Below, piece by piece: positions 26,166 through 35,800 of a stretch of DNA of 64,000 nt. Location of the stretch: the NCBI GenBank assembly GCA_016841945.1, contig JAENYC010000010.1, positions 1 to 64,000 of the forward strand. Direction: 5' to 3'. The notes below the pieces were generated by a model, which did not search any database, had not been told where the DNA came from, and saw only the letters and a program-made list of their open reading frames with translations. Made by a program: the position numbers and the translations under genes. Each line of letters starts with the position of its first letter. Within the stretch, counting starts at the first letter, position 1. This DNA comes from Haloplasma contractile. Its GTDB lineage: Bacteria > Bacillota_I > Bacilli_A > Haloplasmatales > Haloplasmataceae.

Positions 26166-27153
26166 CTTTAAAAAATAGATTGCTTTTTGGGAAAACACCA
26201 AATATTCCCCCAGTATGTATAAATAAAATATTTTTATATTGTTTAAGATTTCCTTTCTTAAGTTCGTTTACTAATCCATACATTGCTTTTCCAGTATATA
26301 CTGGATCTAATATAACACCTTCTAGTATAGCAAGATAGTGAATAAATTCTAATTCCTCAGGTCTTGATTTAGCATATCCTTCACCTACATAGCCATCTAT
26401 GATATTGATTTCATCCTTTGTAAAATCTATATCTTTGTCTATGTATTGAAAACTATCATTTAATATTCTTGATATTTGATTTTTAAAATAAGTTGCATCA
26501 TCACATACATTGACACCATAAATATCAGTTTGACGTTTTAACAATTTATTACCTAAAAATAATCCACTATATGTACCACCAGAACCAACTGGTAATACGA
26601 TCGCATCAAATGATATGCCTAGTTGCTTTTCCTGATCAGTTATCTCTTCCATTGCACTGTAATAACCAAAGGTTCCAATTCCCATTGAGCCACCTTCAGG
26701 TATAATGTAGGCTTTATGACCTTGTTTTTTTAGTTCTAATTGAATCTCTTCCATGATTACCATTCTTCTTTTTTTATAATCATCATGACTAACTAGTTTA
26801 ATATTAGCACCTAGTAACTGATCTAATAAATAATTTCCTTGTAATGCTTCATCTCCACTTGTTCTTAGGACTAAATATGATTTAATCCCTAATTTAGCAG
26901 CAATGGCAGCTGTTGCTCTTGCGTGATTAGATTGTATACCACCACAAGTTATTAAATAATCACAATGTTGGTCTAGGGCTTCTTTAACGATATATTCAAG
27001 TTTTCTTACCTTGTTCCCTGATACTTCAGAACCTGTCTGGTCATCGCGTTTTATATATATCTTTGGTCTATTTAATTCCTTTGATAGACGAGATAAGTGT
27101 TCTATTTTAGTGGGCAAATTCGCAAGTTTAATTTTAGATGGTAATTTAATCAT
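26155..27153 (-). CDS. dcyD: PLP-dependent D-cysteine desulfhydrase / ACC deaminase family enzyme
   Basis: The 332-residue tryptophan-synthase-beta-fold enzyme has the lysine PLP site in QTGSEVSGNKVRKLEYIV, followed by CGGIQSNHARATAA. SGGTYSGLFLGNKLL is the phosphate-binding loop, and IIPEGGSMGIGTFGYYSAM is also typical. It probably converts D-cysteine to pyruvate, ammonia and sulfide; some relatives act on other D-amino acids. ATG 27153 is used because GGGGAG lies 7 bases upstream; ATG 27159 is too close. Confidence 0.8.
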   Translation of the reverse strand: MIKLPSKIKLANLPTKIEHLSRLSKELNRPKIYIKRDDQTGSEVSGNKVRKLEYIVKEALDQHCDYLITCGGIQSNHARATAAIAAKLGIKSYLVLRTSGDEALQGNYLLDQLLGANIKLVSHDDYKKRRMVIMEEIQLELKKQGHKAYIIPEGGSMGIGTFGYYSAMEEITDQEKQLGISFDAIVLPVGSGGTYSGLFLGNKLLKRQTDIYGVNVCDDATYFKNQISRILNDSFQYIDKDIDFTKDEINIIDGYVGEGYAKSRPEELEFIHYLAILEGVILDPVYTGKAMYGLVNELKKGNLKQYKNILFIHTGGIFGVFPKSNLFFKESL

Positions 27154-27180
27154 TATCATTCTCCCCTTAAAAATCTTTCA

Positions 27181-28065
27181 TTAAAAAAACGTGGGATGAT
27201 TTAACCAATCGTCTAAGTCTTCACGACCTTGTATCTCAATCAATCTATACAAATATCTATAAGGCATTCTGCATATTGTTAAATCAGGTATATCTAATAT
27301 AGATTGATAACCTTGTATGAAATAATGTGCGCTTTCTTTATCTAACACATATTCTAAAGCAATTAAGTCTAACTCTCTTGGTCCTTTCACATAAGCCTCT
27401 GTATCTACTAAACCCGTTATCATTTTTCCATTGGTTAAAAATTGGGTAGGATCCATATCAACTAAAATATAGGACGATGATTGGGGGTGTTTCATCTCAC
27501 TTAGTATCTTAATGATTTGTGGTAATTTTGATAGGATTTTTTCATTATCTAAATAGCTTTCATTTACCATTTTTTTTAATGCATTTATTAAATGATTATG
27601 AAATTGATTTAATTCAATGCGAAAAGTACCTAATGGATTTCCTACATCATTCATCTTTATACAATGTATTTGAGCCAATCCTACACCGAAATGATAAAGT
27701 AATTCTTTTGGTTGATTCATAAATGTTTTTAATGGATATCCTTCTAACTTCTCTAATACTAAATATTCCTTATCAATAAATCCTTTGCGTAAAATTTTAG
27801 GAACTTTTATACAACTCATATTATAAAGTATATTATTCACAGTTTCTAAAGCATGTACATTCGTTGGATTAAGACCAAATACATGATGACATCCTTTCCA
27901 AAAAGGGCCTTCCTCTTCTAAACCATTTGATTTTGATGTCCGTACGATGACCTCTTCATCTTTTGTTTTAACTAACCATACCTCACTTGCATGATTTTCA
28001 TAACCAGGTGATAATTCTTTTATATTCAATATCTTTTCTTTGAATAATTTTTGTATTTTCATCAT
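27181..28065 (-). CDS. Aminoglycoside phosphotransferase-like protein with altered catalytic motif
   Basis: The 294-residue protein has the APH/choline-kinase layout. The Brenner motif, normally HGDLHxxN, reads ILVDMDPTQFLTNG (D kept, H changed to V, N to Q). The metal-binding DxD/E strand is TGLVDTEAYVKGPRELDL, which looks intact. The nucleotide-loop Lys region is weak (WLVKTKDEEVIVRTSKS). It could be a kinase with altered chemistry or a pseudo-kinase. The start overlaps the methyltransferase stop (ATGATG over TGA), so the two are coupled. Confidence 0.65.
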   Translation of the reverse strand: MMKIQKLFKEKILNIKELSPGYENHASEVWLVKTKDEEVIVRTSKSNGLEEEGPFWKGCHHVFGLNPTNVHALETVNNILYNMSCIKVPKILRKGFIDKEYLVLEKLEGYPLKTFMNQPKELLYHFGVGLAQIHCIKMNDVGNPLGTFRIELNQFHNHLINALKKMVNESYLDNEKILSKLPQIIKILSEMKHPQSSSYILVDMDPTQFLTNGKMITGLVDTEAYVKGPRELDLIALEYVLDKESAHYFIQGYQSILDIPDLTICRMPYRYLYRLIEIQGREDLDDWLNHPTFF

Positions 28066-28808
28066 TTTTGAGCTACCACAATTAATTTCCAAGAATTATC
28101 TTTCTGATAAGAATTCATTTGATAATCACCATAAAGTTCCACCTTTTTAAATCCTGCTTCCTTTAAAAGGCATTTAAAATCATCGTCTAAAAGAATTTTT
28201 AATTTCATACTATGTTTTTTCATTTCATTCTTTGTTGTACTATGAAAAATATCTAGTATGTTAACCATCTGAAATCCATCTTCAATATCCCTAACATACA
28301 ATCTTGAAAAATCTTGATTATTGATAACTAAACTAAATCTAAATTGATTTTGTAATGTTAGATGTGTAGTCCCTTGTGTCATGACTAAGATTCCATTCAT
28401 GTTCAATCTTTTATACATAGATTTCATCGCTTTTATTAAATCATCTTTAGTATGCATATGCGCAATTGCTTGTGTCATACAAAGTACTGCATCATATTTT
28501 TGATTCCAAGTATTTTCAAGATATCGATAATCAACTTGTTTTAAAGGAATATTGATTCCTTCTTTCATTAGGTTTTTTTGACAAACATCTAACATGGATG
28601 AAGAATAATCACTTCCGACAATATCAAACCCCATTTTATGAACTATGTAAAGATGTTTCCCTGTTCCACAAGCACAATCTAATACTTGTTTTACGCCATA
28701 TTTTTGAAATACCTTATTAATAAATGCTTGTTCCTTTTGATCAATATCTGATATAGAACCAAATTGATCATAGTCTTTAGCAAAATCACTGTAGATATCT
28801 TTAACCAT
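28062..28808 (-). CDS. Class I SAM-dependent methyltransferase
   Basis: The 248-residue protein has motif I VLDCACGTGKHLYIVHKMG, motif II GSDYSSSMLDVCQKN and motif IV YDAVLCMTQAIAHM, with the C-terminal KEAGFKKVELYGDY element. The DCACGTG form of motif I resembles glycine/sarcosine methyltransferase-like enzymes, but the substrate is not fixed by this. It is upstream of, and coupled to, the APH-like gene 28065. ATG 28808 follows GAAAGGAGGGATAAAAA. Confidence 0.85.
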   Translation of the reverse strand: MVKDIYSDFAKDYDQFGSISDIDQKEQAFINKVFQKYGVKQVLDCACGTGKHLYIVHKMGFDIVGSDYSSSMLDVCQKNLMKEGINIPLKQVDYRYLENTWNQKYDAVLCMTQAIAHMHTKDDLIKAMKSMYKRLNMNGILVMTQGTTHLTLQNQFRFSLVINNQDFSRLYVRDIEDGFQMVNILDIFHSTTKNEMKKHSMKLKILLDDDFKCLLKEAGFKKVELYGDYQMNSYQKDNSWKLIVVAQK

Positions 28809-28849
28809 TTTTTATCCCTCCTTTCTTCTAAACCATTATAACATTTTTT

Positions 28850-29704
28850 TTACAATATTTGTCTATTAAAAGTAATTAACACAATGAATGTATTAATCAA
28901 GTAAATCATCCCACTTACCACAATATTTATTGGAAAATAAAGAGTGATAATCAAAAAACATAAAATATAAAAGATAAACAAAGATATCAACGCGATAATT
29001 AAATTATATTTATTCTTCTTCTTAAATTTTTGATACTCTACATTAATTGTTTCAACATCAGGATTATACTTTGTTCTATAATCCTCTATTCTATTAGTCA
29101 ACGCTTTATTAAAACTTAAATGAACATAGATGGTAAAACAAACAATCACAAGAATCATTCCATTAAAAACCTCATATACACTCAATAATTGAGGAATAAA
29201 ATGGGTAGCATAAATATCACCATATCCTAGTAAAACGATTGTCGTCCCGCTATAATACAACATATTCATTAACTGTAAATAATTCTCGTTAAACAATCCA
29301 AAAGAAATATGGATTACCCAAAATATCATGGCATAATTAATGATGATTTCAAGATAACTAAATAGAGCTAGTTCAATTCTTTCTTTAAATGTCATGTAAC
29401 TAACTTTATAAGAATGATTTAATTTATCCAAAGCATCCAATAAAAAAGATATAAATATTTCATTAACTCTTGAAAAGAAAAAATAACATAATAAAAACAA
29501 GGATGGAAATAGATTATTTTGATAAAAGTTAACATTATCAATCAAAATAAATACAAGAAATAGAATTAAAGAAAATAAAAAATATTTTTTATTTTTTCTT
29601 ATAATAAATCTTGCTTTTTTTTCTTCATCTAATTTTTTCTTTTTGTAATCAGCATATAAATATGTAGGTGAGATAATATATAATACGATTTTTTTATAGC
29701 TCAA
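28850..29704 (-). CDS. Potassium-channel-like membrane protein (two-pore-domain type)
   Basis: The 284-residue protein has six or seven hydrophobic segments and one pore region, YYSGTTIVLLGYGDIYATHF (about residues 150-168). GYGD is the K+ selectivity-filter signature and TTIVLLGYGD follows the T-x-G-Y-G pattern. Helices flank it on both sides, as in Ion_trans_2 channels. A Lys-rich cytoplasmic N-terminus (YKKKKLDEEKKARF) precedes the first helix. The start is TTG 29704 after AAAGGATGAAAACCA. No RCK ligand domain is fused. Confidence 0.75.
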   Translation of the reverse strand: MSYKKIVLYIISPTYLYADYKKKKLDEEKKARFIIRKNKKYFLFSLILFLVFILIDNVNFYQNNLFPSLFLLCYFFFSRVNEIFISFLLDALDKLNHSYKVSYMTFKERIELALFSYLEIIINYAMIFWVIHISFGLFNENYLQLMNMLYYSGTTIVLLGYGDIYATHFIPQLLSVYEVFNGMILVIVCFTIYVHLSFNKALTNRIEDYRTKYNPDVETINVEYQKFKKKNKYNLIIALISLFIFYILCFLIITLYFPINIVVSGMIYLINTFIVLITFNRQIL

Positions 29705-29796
29705 TGGTTTTCATCCTTTAAAATAGATTTAAACTTATACATAGTATTATCTTATACAAAAATCAAACAAAAATAAGTCAATTCTAAATCTATAAA

Positions 29797-29820
29797 AAAA
29801 GCACCAATAAATAGTGCTAA
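29797..29820 (-). terminator. Terminator of the 29817 GNAT gene
   Basis: A short stem, AGCAC / GTGCT, is followed on the minus strand by TTTTTTT and overlaps the stop codon. The stem is short, so confidence is moderate. Confidence 0.5.
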
Positions 29821-30209
29821 TTAATTAACTCCATATAAATCTCTGGTTTACTTAAAGCTGTAAAACCAAATTGTTTATAAAACTCATGCGCATCTTTTGT
29901 AAGTAAACACCACCTTTTAACATCTTCTAAATCAGGATATTTAAAAACACAATCCATACACCATGAGCCTAATCCCTTTTGTCTATAATCTTCATCAATA
30001 ATAAAATCACAAATATAGGAAAAAGTGGTAAAATCAGAAACGACTCTTAATAAGCCAATTTGTTCATCTTTATAAAACAAAGAAAAACATAAAGAATTTT
30101 TGAATGACTTAACCATTACATCTTTAGAACGACTACTTGCCCAATACGTTTTTGATAGAAGATTGTATACCTTTTTAAAATCTAATTTGTTTGTGTCTGT
30201 GGTTATCAT
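29817..30209 (-). CDS. GNAT-family N-acetyltransferase
   Basis: The 130-residue GCN5-like enzyme has the acetyl-CoA loop DEDYRQKGLGSWCMDCV (Q/RxxGxG/A), strand 4 GLLRVVSDFTTFSYICDFII and the C-terminal KDAHEFYKQFGFTAL motif. ATG 30209 is preceded by AAAGAGGAATTT. An in-frame ATG at 30254 has GGAGG only 2 bases before it, so it is disfavoured. The acceptor is unknown. It is a single gene with a terminator. Confidence 0.8.
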   Translation of the reverse strand: MITTDTNKLDFKKVYNLLSKTYWASSRSKDVMVKSFKNSLCFSLFYKDEQIGLLRVVSDFTTFSYICDFIIDEDYRQKGLGSWCMDCVFKYPDLEDVKRWCLLTKDAHEFYKQFGFTALSKPEIYMELIN

Positions 30210-30433
30210 AAATTCCTCTTTATGAAAACTAATAATCTGATTCAAAACAATCATATCCTCCTCAACAATAATTATATACTTATTATACATTGATAATACA
30301 ATATCTTCCACAATAATGATAAATTATATAATTGTTGGATTATAATTAGAAAATATTGTAAAATGAGTATATAGCTTGAAAATACATGATATAACTTTCA
30401 CTATTTTCTTTTAAAAAAAGGAGGAACAAAATT

Positions 30434-31273
30434 ATGATTTATATCAAATGGTTTATACTCATACTTAGTATCATAACTATAATTTTTCTCATCTATCAAT
30501 CAAAGGGCCTATATAGAAAGTTTATTAAAGAAATCACTATGGGTTTAGAAAGAACACAAAAATTAGATAAACTGGTTATTTCTGAAAGAGATATAGCTCA
30601 TCTTCCTATTGCTGTGCAGAATTACTTAAAATATGTTGGGGTAATTGGAAAATAAAATATTAATAATTTCCAAATTAATATTGATGGTCAGATGAAACCT
30701 GATAGAGAAAAGGCTTGGACTCATGTTAATGTTCAACAATTTAGTACCTTAGATACATTTGAGAGACATTTTTATCTCAATATGAAAATGGGACCTCTCT
30801 TTATCTATGGATTACATTCATACAAAGATGTGACAGCCATAATGGATATTAGACTAGCAGGTTTGCTAAGGATTGTGAACGGAAAAGGTAAAGAGATGGA
30901 TAAAGCAGAAACCGTTACTGTATTAAATGATATGTGTATAATGGCTCCGGGTAGTCTCATCGACGAACGTATAACATGGGAAACGATTGATTCATTAACA
31001 GCTAAAGCAATTTTTACTAATGAAGATATAACTGTGTCTGCAATCTTATATTTTAATAAAGAAGGACAACTGATTAATTTTGTCTCAAATGATAGATATT
31101 ACTCACCTACTGGTGATAAGTATGAAAGTATCCCTTGGTCAACTCCTATTTCTCATTATCAAAATATCAATGGATACAATCTAGCAACATATGGTGAGGC
31201 AATATGGATGTTCACAGATGGAGATTATTGTTATGCAAAATTTAATATTAAAGATGTTAAATACAATATTTAA
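30434..31273 (+). pseudogene. DUF6544-like membrane-anchored protein interrupted by one in-frame TAA
   Basis: A single 280-codon frame runs from ATG 30434 (after AAAGGAGGAACAAAATT) to 31273 and is interrupted only by TAA at 30653-30655. Before the stop are a signal anchor (WFILILSIITIIFLIYQ) and HLPIAVQNYLKYVGVIGK. After it come NNFQINIDGQMKPDREKAW, GPLFIYGLHSYKD, ITWETIDSLTAKAIF and YATYGEAIW-type elements, the DUF6544 (DUF6920) layout. The stop replaces one residue of the linker. Either one base is wrong, or the gene has just decayed; a stop-codon readthrough form is possible but unsupported. Confidence 0.75.
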
Positions 31274-31289
31274 ATGATAGGAGAATACT

Positions 31290-32210
31290 ATGAATCATTT
31301 AACCAATTTGTTGAACAAACATTATCCATTGAAATTTGAAGATACTCACCTACATAGAGATATGATTGGTTCTGTTTACTTTGTAAAATCACACAATAAA
31401 AAACTTGTATTTAAACTATTTAGGCATTTCCACACAAAAAATGCATTACAATCAATTGATATTATTCAGTATTTAAAAAATCTTAATTATCCTGTTGTTT
31501 CTATTGTCCCAACAATAGAAAATAATTTATATATTAAAATAGATACTGAAAAAGGCGAATGTATCGGGATACTATATGACTATATAGATGGAATAGAGCC
31601 TAATATAGAGACAGACATCACGGATATAGGATTGCAAATAGGCAAACTCCACCAGTTAATGGATAAATATCCAAATCCATTAATCAAAAGAGGTAAGGCT
31701 TTTTATATTGATCGTTTCATTAATATGTTAAAAGAGATAAAATATCCAACTTGTAAAATTGAAGAACTAGAAAATTATGGTAATGAAATATGGAAAACGA
31801 TGGAAAGATTACCAAATGGATTTTGTCATGGCGACCTACATTCTGGTAATATGTTTAAAACAAAAACAAAGAAATTTATCCTATTTGACTTTGATATAGT
31901 TTCTTTTTCATACTCTATCATTGATGTTGCTACATTAAGTGACCATACGAATTTCAATCAATTTGATAGTTCTAGTTATGACCATACAAAAAGAAGATTT
32001 CAGAGATTTTATAAAGGATATTCTAAATATAGAACCTTAAGTGAACATGAAATCAATGCGATATTTGATTTTATACCCGCAAGACATTACGAGTTAATCG
32101 CAACTATTACTGAATGCGAAGGTTTAAATACTTTAAATCAATCTTTTCTTGATCAACAATTCAATTGGTTAATAAAATGGAGAGACTTATGTCATCAAAA
32201 TAGATTTTAA
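31290..32210 (+). CDS. APH/choline-kinase-like small-molecule kinase
   Basis: The 306-residue protein has a Brenner motif FCHGDLHSGNMF (catalytic Asp and Asn) and a metal motif FILFDFDIVSFSY, with an N-terminal nucleotide region SVYFVKSHNKKLVFKLF (Lys conserved). It is related to homoserine-kinase II/aminoglycoside phosphotransferases, and the substrate is unknown. ATG 31290 follows ATAGGAGAATACT. It lies 16 bases after the DUF6544-like remnant. Confidence 0.8.
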   Translation: MNHLTNLLNKHYPLKFEDTHLHRDMIGSVYFVKSHNKKLVFKLFRHFHTKNALQSIDIIQYLKNLNYPVVSIVPTIENNLYIKIDTEKGECIGILYDYIDGIEPNIETDITDIGLQIGKLHQLMDKYPNPLIKRGKAFYIDRFINMLKEIKYPTCKIEELENYGNEIWKTMERLPNGFCHGDLHSGNMFKTKTKKFILFDFDIVSFSYSIIDVATLSDHTNFNQFDSSSYDHTKRRFQRFYKGYSKYRTLSEHEINAIFDFIPARHYELIATITECEGLNTLNQSFLDQQFNWLIKWRDLCHQNRF

Positions 32211-32213
32211 TTT

Positions 32214-32717
32214 TTAATCATCAAATGCTTTAGCCAACTTTTTTAATGACTTATCATTGACTCTATATACCGTCCACTCATCCATTGGTTTTGCACCCAT
32301 TTTTTTATAAAACGCAATAGAAGATTTATTCCAATCTAAACACCACCATTCAAATCTTCCACAATTTCTATCAATTGCTAGCTTAGCTAGATATGAAAGC
32401 ATTGTCTTACCTATTCCTCTTCCTCTCATCTCTGGTTTAACATATAAATCTTCTAGATATATTCCCGGTCTTCCTACAAAAGTTGAAAAATTATGAAAAA
32501 ATAATGCGAAAGCAACCGGTTCATTATGATATTCACCAATCATTACTTCAGCCATTTTTCTTTCAAATAATGATTCCTTTAATACCTCTTCTGTTGCTAC
32601 AACTTCATTTAACATATTTTCATAATGGGCTAGTTCTTTTATAAAGTTCATAATGAGTGATGTATCATTAACATCTGCAAATCTTAACTTAAAGTCATTT
32701 AATTTAGTATCAATCAT
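32214..32717 (-). CDS. GNAT acetyltransferase of the diamine (SAT) type
   Basis: The 167-residue protein matches the spermidine/spermine N1-acetyltransferase family in layout: IKELAHYENMLNEVVATEE, GIYLEDLYVKPEMRGRGIGKTML (the CoA loop) and WCLDWNKSSIAFYKKMGA. It probably acetylates a polyamine, diamine or related primary amine. ATG 32717 follows GAAAGGAATAGAAAATAT. Its 3' end is 4 bases from the convergent kinase gene stop at 32210. Confidence 0.8.
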   Translation of the reverse strand: MIDTKLNDFKLRFADVNDTSLIMNFIKELAHYENMLNEVVATEEVLKESLFERKMAEVMIGEYHNEPVAFALFFHNFSTFVGRPGIYLEDLYVKPEMRGRGIGKTMLSYLAKLAIDRNCGRFEWWCLDWNKSSIAFYKKMGAKPMDEWTVYRVNDKSLKKLAKAFDD

Positions 32718-32768
32718 ATATTTTCTATTCCTTTCTATTAATTATAAATTAATAATACTATAAATAAG

Positions 32769-32795
32769 AAAAAGGAGCAATGGAGCTCCTTTTTA
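32769..32795 (-). terminator. Terminator of the LRR/PPC lipoprotein gene
   Basis: A stem, AAAAGGAGC / GCTCCTTTT, is followed on the minus strand by a T-rich tract, 7 bases beyond the stop at 32802. Confidence 0.8.
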
Positions 32796-32801
32796 CTATT
32801 A

Positions 32802-35800
32802 TTATTGACTTGTTATGATATGAAAAACATAATCTCCTGTATCATCATCAAAGAAATGAGCAACTTCTACATAATAGGTGCCAGGTATTAAGGTTTTACA
32901 AAAGTAAAAATTTGAATCCATATATGAGCGTTCATCATTATAACCTATCTGAGTAAAAGAGGAATTATACATCCGAGCGACTGTATCAGTTGTACCAGTT
33001 GAATATATTTCTATCGTTTGTTGTTCTTCTAGTGTGAATACAAAATAATCAACATCTTGTATAAATTCAATGGATGCTTCAATACTTGAATCTAGATTGA
33101 CGGAAAATCCTGTATCAAAAGATTGACCTCCAATATCAGGATATGCTTCTATATTTAATTCATATTGACCACTTGATAAAGTCGTTTCACCCGATATGGA
33201 TAAATAATAGGTCCCTTCTTGTAATGCATAGGATATTTGACAATTATTACCTGAACCACTATTTTTATCAATGATAAGGATTTCCATATCTTCATTATAT
33301 AACATACCTACAGTATTGGTTGAGCCTGTGGTATAGATAAAAAGATGCATTGGTGAATTTAGTGTCAATTTGAAATAATCATAATCCCAACTAAAATTGA
33401 TATTTCCAGTGGTAGTATCATCAACTGACATAATTACGGCTTCTTCTTTCCAATCACTAATATCATCATCGATCAATTTTCCATTTAAATCAGATACAAT
33501 ATCACTGTCAATAAAATACTGTATCGTTATGTAATTATTATTTCCTTCAATGATTTCAAGTGGATTATTAAACAGTGCAACAGTCTCTAAATAAGATATA
33601 TTCATAAGTGGTGAGATATCTGTGATTAGATTAGAATGCAACCATAGGTTTGTTATATTAGGTAGACTCGTAATTGGAGTTATATCAACAATTTGATTTG
33701 ATGTAATTTGTAGTTGTGTTAAATCAGTAAAATACTCTATTCCTGTTATATCAATGATATTGTAATTCTCAGAGATTGCCAGTTGTGTCATCCCTTCAAT
33801 ATCATTTGTGAATATTGGTCTATCATATATATTTAATTGTGCTCTAACTGCATTTTCAAAATTAATATCGTTAAATATTACTTCTGTTAACACAATTTCT
33901 TCAAAGTATAATCGATATGGACCTATATCCTCTTTAGTACAATTAATTTTTAAATAATAAGTTCCTGCATGCAAATATAGTGAAAGGTCAAAATTGATAT
34001 CATTACTAGCAAGTTCATTTAAATCACTGTCGTATAACACACCGTATGTATCAATACTACCCGTGGTATAGAGATGCACATTGGTTCCTTCAATTAAAGT
34101 AAATACAAACCAGTCCTCATCATCATACACTTCTAAATGTCCATCTATCATATCTGTAAAATCGATAGTTGTTGCATCAGTAGATGCATCACCATGATCA
34201 TCTGGTATTTCATAATCTAACAAAGCGCCTTGATGATATAAATAGACTAATATAGTATAAGCCTCTGAATTCATTGAAATATCGAGTAATGGATTACCAT
34301 TAATATAGATATTATTTTCTCCATACCAATAAAAATCTCTAAAAGCACCAGCATCATACAGTGTACTTAATACGTTGATATTAGTTAGAAGATTATTTGA
34401 TAAATTAATAGTGCATAATTGATTTAAATGTCTTAATACAGAGATATCTGTTATTTGATTTGTACTGAGATTTAAATATTGTAAATTATTTAAACCACTT
34501 AAGGCATTTACATCAGTGATAGCATTATGACTTAAATCTAATGCTACTAAAAGTGTTAGATTACTTAATGGTGATAAGTCGCTGATAGTATTATACTCAA
34601 TATATAAAGTATTAATGTTTGTTAGTTGACTTAATACAGAGATATCTGAAATATGATTATGACTTAAATCTAAAATCTCTAGTTGAGTTAAACTACTTAT
34701 TGGCGTAACATCTGAAAGGTTATTATCATGTAAACTCAAATAGGTTAAATCACTAAAGACTTCAAGGCCTGATAAATCAGAGATATCAAAACCATCTAGC
34801 CATAGATCTGTGACATTAATAATATCATGCGCATAGATTGGCCGATTATATACATCAAGATTATATCTAATGCCTTCTTCTAAATGAGTATCTGGAAAAA
34901 TAAGTGGTGCACCACATTCAATTTCTTCTATGTTTAATTCATATGGTTCATTGTTTGAATCAGTATATCCGTATATATCAATATAATAAGTTCCTGCTTC
35001 TAAATATAATAATAAATCAAAATTTTCTCCATTCACATCTCTTGTGATATGATTTAAATCGTAATCGTATAAAATAATATAGATGTCTGTACTACTAACA
35101 GAATATAGATGAACAAAAGTCCCTTGTTCTATTGTCAATATAAACCAGTCCTCATCATAAGAATCAATTAAATTACCATTATTTATAGAATCTATAATGA
35201 TCGGAAATGCCCCAGATGAATGATCACAATATTCATCAATATCATTAATGGTAACATCATTTTGGCTTAAATAAGTGATGACATTATGAGCATCAGTACT
35301 TTCACTTATATCTAAGGATAGATTTCCATCAAGATTGACATGATATCCGTAACTCCAATCTATACCATTAAATGCCCCTCCGTCATATAAAGTGGTTAAG
35401 ACGTTAATATTAGTTAATTGATTTCCTGCTAAATTAATGGAAATTAAATTAGTTAACTTATTAAGAGATGATATATCTTCAATATTATTTATGTTTAGAT
35501 TTAAGTCTTCTAAATTACTTAAATTAGCAAGGGGTGATACATCTACTATATTATTATGACTTAAATGTAGTTTATATAAGTTTGAAAGATTACTTAATGG
35601 TGATAGGTCACTAATATTATTACCGTTTAAAGAAAGTACTTCTAAATTATCTAAATGATACAATGGTGTAAGATCACTAATGTTGTTATAATCTATCCAT
35701 ATTGTATGAAGGGTAGTTAAATCACTCATTATTGTAATATCTGAAATTTTATTATGATTCAAGTTTATAAATTCTAAGTTTATTAAATTATTTAATGTGG

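Noticed and set aside
30653-30655. TAA as a recoded sense codon
   Set aside because: TAA ends most intact genes in the window, so a global code change is excluded; a local recoding signal is not visible.
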